A DNA stretch of 6,362 bases, taken from positions 1-6,362 of the forward strand of contig JADFHU010000340.1 in the NCBI GenBank assembly GCA_022567055.1, given 5' to 3'. Below, piece by piece: positions 5,273 to 6,362 of the stretch (position 1 is its first letter; every line of letters begins with the position of its first letter). The translations under genes and the position numbers were made by a program. The notes under the pieces were generated by a model. It ran no database searches, was not told the origin of the DNA, and worked only from the letters and a program-made list of their open reading frames with translations. The stretch comes from Planctomycetota bacterium. GTDB taxonomy: Bacteria; Planctomycetota; Phycisphaerae; Sedimentisphaerales; Anaerobacaceae.

Positions 5273-6362
5273 ATGACGTCCCACATTCTTTCCTATATCA
5301 TCTTTACTCCGTTGATTGGGGCCTTCGTCATCGCCTTCCTCCCCAAGGGACAGGCGGATAAGGCTAAGTGGGTGGGTCTCGTGACCACTCTTTTCGTGGG
5401 GGGGTTCACCCTGCTGGCCTTCTCACAGTTTCAGCTTACCGGCGAGTTTCAGATGGTAGAGCAGGCCCAGTGGATTCCCCTGTTCGGCGTGCAGTACATC
5501 CTAGGCACCGACGGCATCAGTTTTCCCATGGTCTTCTTGACGGCACTCATCTCGATTCTGGCCTGTGTCGCTTCCTTCGGCATCAAGGAGAGACAGAAAG
5601 AGTACTTCGTCTTCTACCTCTTGCTCGAAACCGGCATGTTAGGGACATTCCTTGCGCTGGACCTTTTCCTCTTCTACGTGTTCTGGGAGGTGGTCCTGGT
5701 GCCGATGTACTTTCTCATTGGCATCTGGGGCGGGCCGCGCAAGGAATACGCGGCCATCAAGTTCTTTCTGTTCACGCTGGTCGGCAGCGTGCTGATTCTG
5801 ATCGCCATTCTGATGTTTTATTTCGGCAGCGGCAGCGAGCGGACGTTCGACATCATGCGGCTGGCGGAGATGGCGCAGTCGGGCGCCGCCTATTTCAGTC
5901 CCGGCGTGCAGTTGACGGCGTTCGTGCTGTTGTTCATCGGTTTCGCGATCAAGATCCCCACGTTTCCGTTTCACACCTGGCTACCCGACGCGCACGTGGA
6001 AGCGCCGACGCCGATCAGCATGATCCTGGCCGGCGTGCTGCTGAAGATGGGTGGATACGGCATCATCCGCATCGCCTTTCCGCTCTGTCCCTGGGGCGCC
6101 CAGTATGCCGCCTGGACGCTGGTCGTCATTGGGGCGTTCAGCATCATCTATGGCGCGTTGGCCGCCATGGCGCAGACCGACTTCAAACGGCTCGTCGCCT
6201 ATAGCTCGGTGAGTCACATGGGTTACGTGCTGGTGGGCATCGCCGTCTGGAAGATCGGAGAGGCGAACGGTGCGGCTGACGGCAAGGAATATTGGCTGAT
6301 GGGCATGAACGGGGCCATGTTCCAGATGGTGGCGCACGGTATCTCGTCGGCCGGCATGTTCT
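5273..6362 (+). CDS. nuoM: NADH-quinone oxidoreductase subunit M (NuoM), 3'-truncated
   Basis: NuoM (ND4) is an antiporter-like proton pump of the membrane arm. The frame from ATG 5273 stays open to the window end, giving 363 residues of an expected roughly 500. Family motifs are LGTDGISFPMVFLTA (77-91), FYVFWEVVLVPMYFLIGIWG (134-153), IKIPTFPFHTWLPDAHVEAP (226-245), LLKMGGYGIIRI (256-267), DFKRLVAYSSVSHMGYV (303-319) and HGISSAGMF (355-363). Pump residues visible are Glu139, Lys227 and Lys258, matching E. coli Glu144, Lys234 and Lys265, plus His315. The FWEVVLVPM, PDAHVEAPTPISMILAG and SVSHMGY patterns favour NuoM over NuoL or NuoN. Between MGYVLVGIAVW and GMNGAMFQM there is a polar stretch (about 327-341, with EANGAADGKEY) that makes this loop roughly 13 residues longer than in typical NuoM. 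A strong ribosome site precedes the start, and nuoL ends 10 bases upstream. In a 2M operon this would be the first of two NuoM genes, followed by nuoN; that part is not in the window. Confidence 0.97.
   Translation, partial: MTSHILSYIIFTPLIGAFVIAFLPKGQADKAKWVGLVTTLFVGGFTLLAFSQFQLTGEFQMVEQAQWIPLFGVQYILGTDGISFPMVFLTALISILACVASFGIKERQKEYFVFYLLLETGMLGTFLALDLFLFYVFWEVVLVPMYFLIGIWGGPRKEYAAIKFFLFTLVGSVLILIAILMFYFGSGSERTFDIMRLAEMAQSGAAYFSPGVQLTAFVLLFIGFAIKIPTFPFHTWLPDAHVEAPTPISMILAGVLLKMGGYGIIRIAFPLCPWGAQYAAWTLVVIGAFSIIYGALAAMAQTDFKRLVAYSSVSHMGYVLVGIAVWKIGEANGAADGKEYWLMGMNGAMFQMVAHGISSAGMF

Noticed and set aside
5368..6204. Plus-strand open frame of 278 codons near the window end
   Set aside because: It is out of frame with nuoM, which is certain from motifs over 5273-6362. 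The alternative product is Arg/His-rich and has no family resemblance.

Overview
The window is one uninterrupted stretch of a respiratory complex I (NADH:quinone oxidoreductase type) operon. All genes lie on the + strand, in the order nuoD (5' end cut off by the window), nuoI, nuoH, nuoJ, nuoK, nuoL, nuoM (3' end cut off). There is almost no non-coding DNA. nuoD/nuoI, nuoJ/nuoK and nuoK/nuoL overlap by 1, 4 and 7 bases, nuoI/nuoH abut, and the only gaps are 19 bases (nuoH/nuoJ) and 10 bases (nuoL/nuoM). No RNA gene, mobile element, CRISPR array, promoter or terminator is evident.

The organism is a bacterium with moderately high GC and G/C-rich third codon positions. The gene order puts I directly after D and before H, with no nuoE, nuoF or nuoG in their usual place. 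Together with a NuoL whose lateral helix carries an extra segment, this resembles the second complex I described in Nitrospira and relatives (Nitrospirota), the '2M' type with two NuoM subunits and no NADH module. The assignment is by pattern and memory, not by a database search. Leptospirillum-like or other related lineages remain possible.

Layout: bases 1-680 encode the C-terminal part of the quinone-site subunit NuoD. Bases 680-1342 encode the two-cluster ferredoxin-like NuoI with an unusual Ala/Lys/Glu tail. Bases 1343-2500 encode the quinone-channel membrane subunit NuoH. Bases 2520-3041 and 3038-3346 encode the small membrane subunits NuoJ and NuoK. Bases 3340-5262 encode the distal antiporter-like pump NuoL. 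From 5273 to the window end runs the first 363 residues of the antiporter-like pump NuoM.

Electrons would enter through the peripheral arm, reach quinone at the NuoD/NuoB/NuoH interface via NuoI clusters, and drive proton pumping through H-J-K-M-L. Without E, F and G the electron partner is likely ferredoxin or another low-potential carrier rather than NADH. The complex could also run in reverse, using proton motive force to make reduced ferredoxin. This is inference.

The points most worth attention are: (1) a near-exact heptapeptide repeat 26 residues apart in the NuoL lateral helix, the place where 2M complexes are reported to be lengthened; (2) loss of the normally conserved second membrane glutamate of NuoK, which reads Ala here; (3) the absence of E/F/G at this locus; and (4) the NuoI low-complexity tail.
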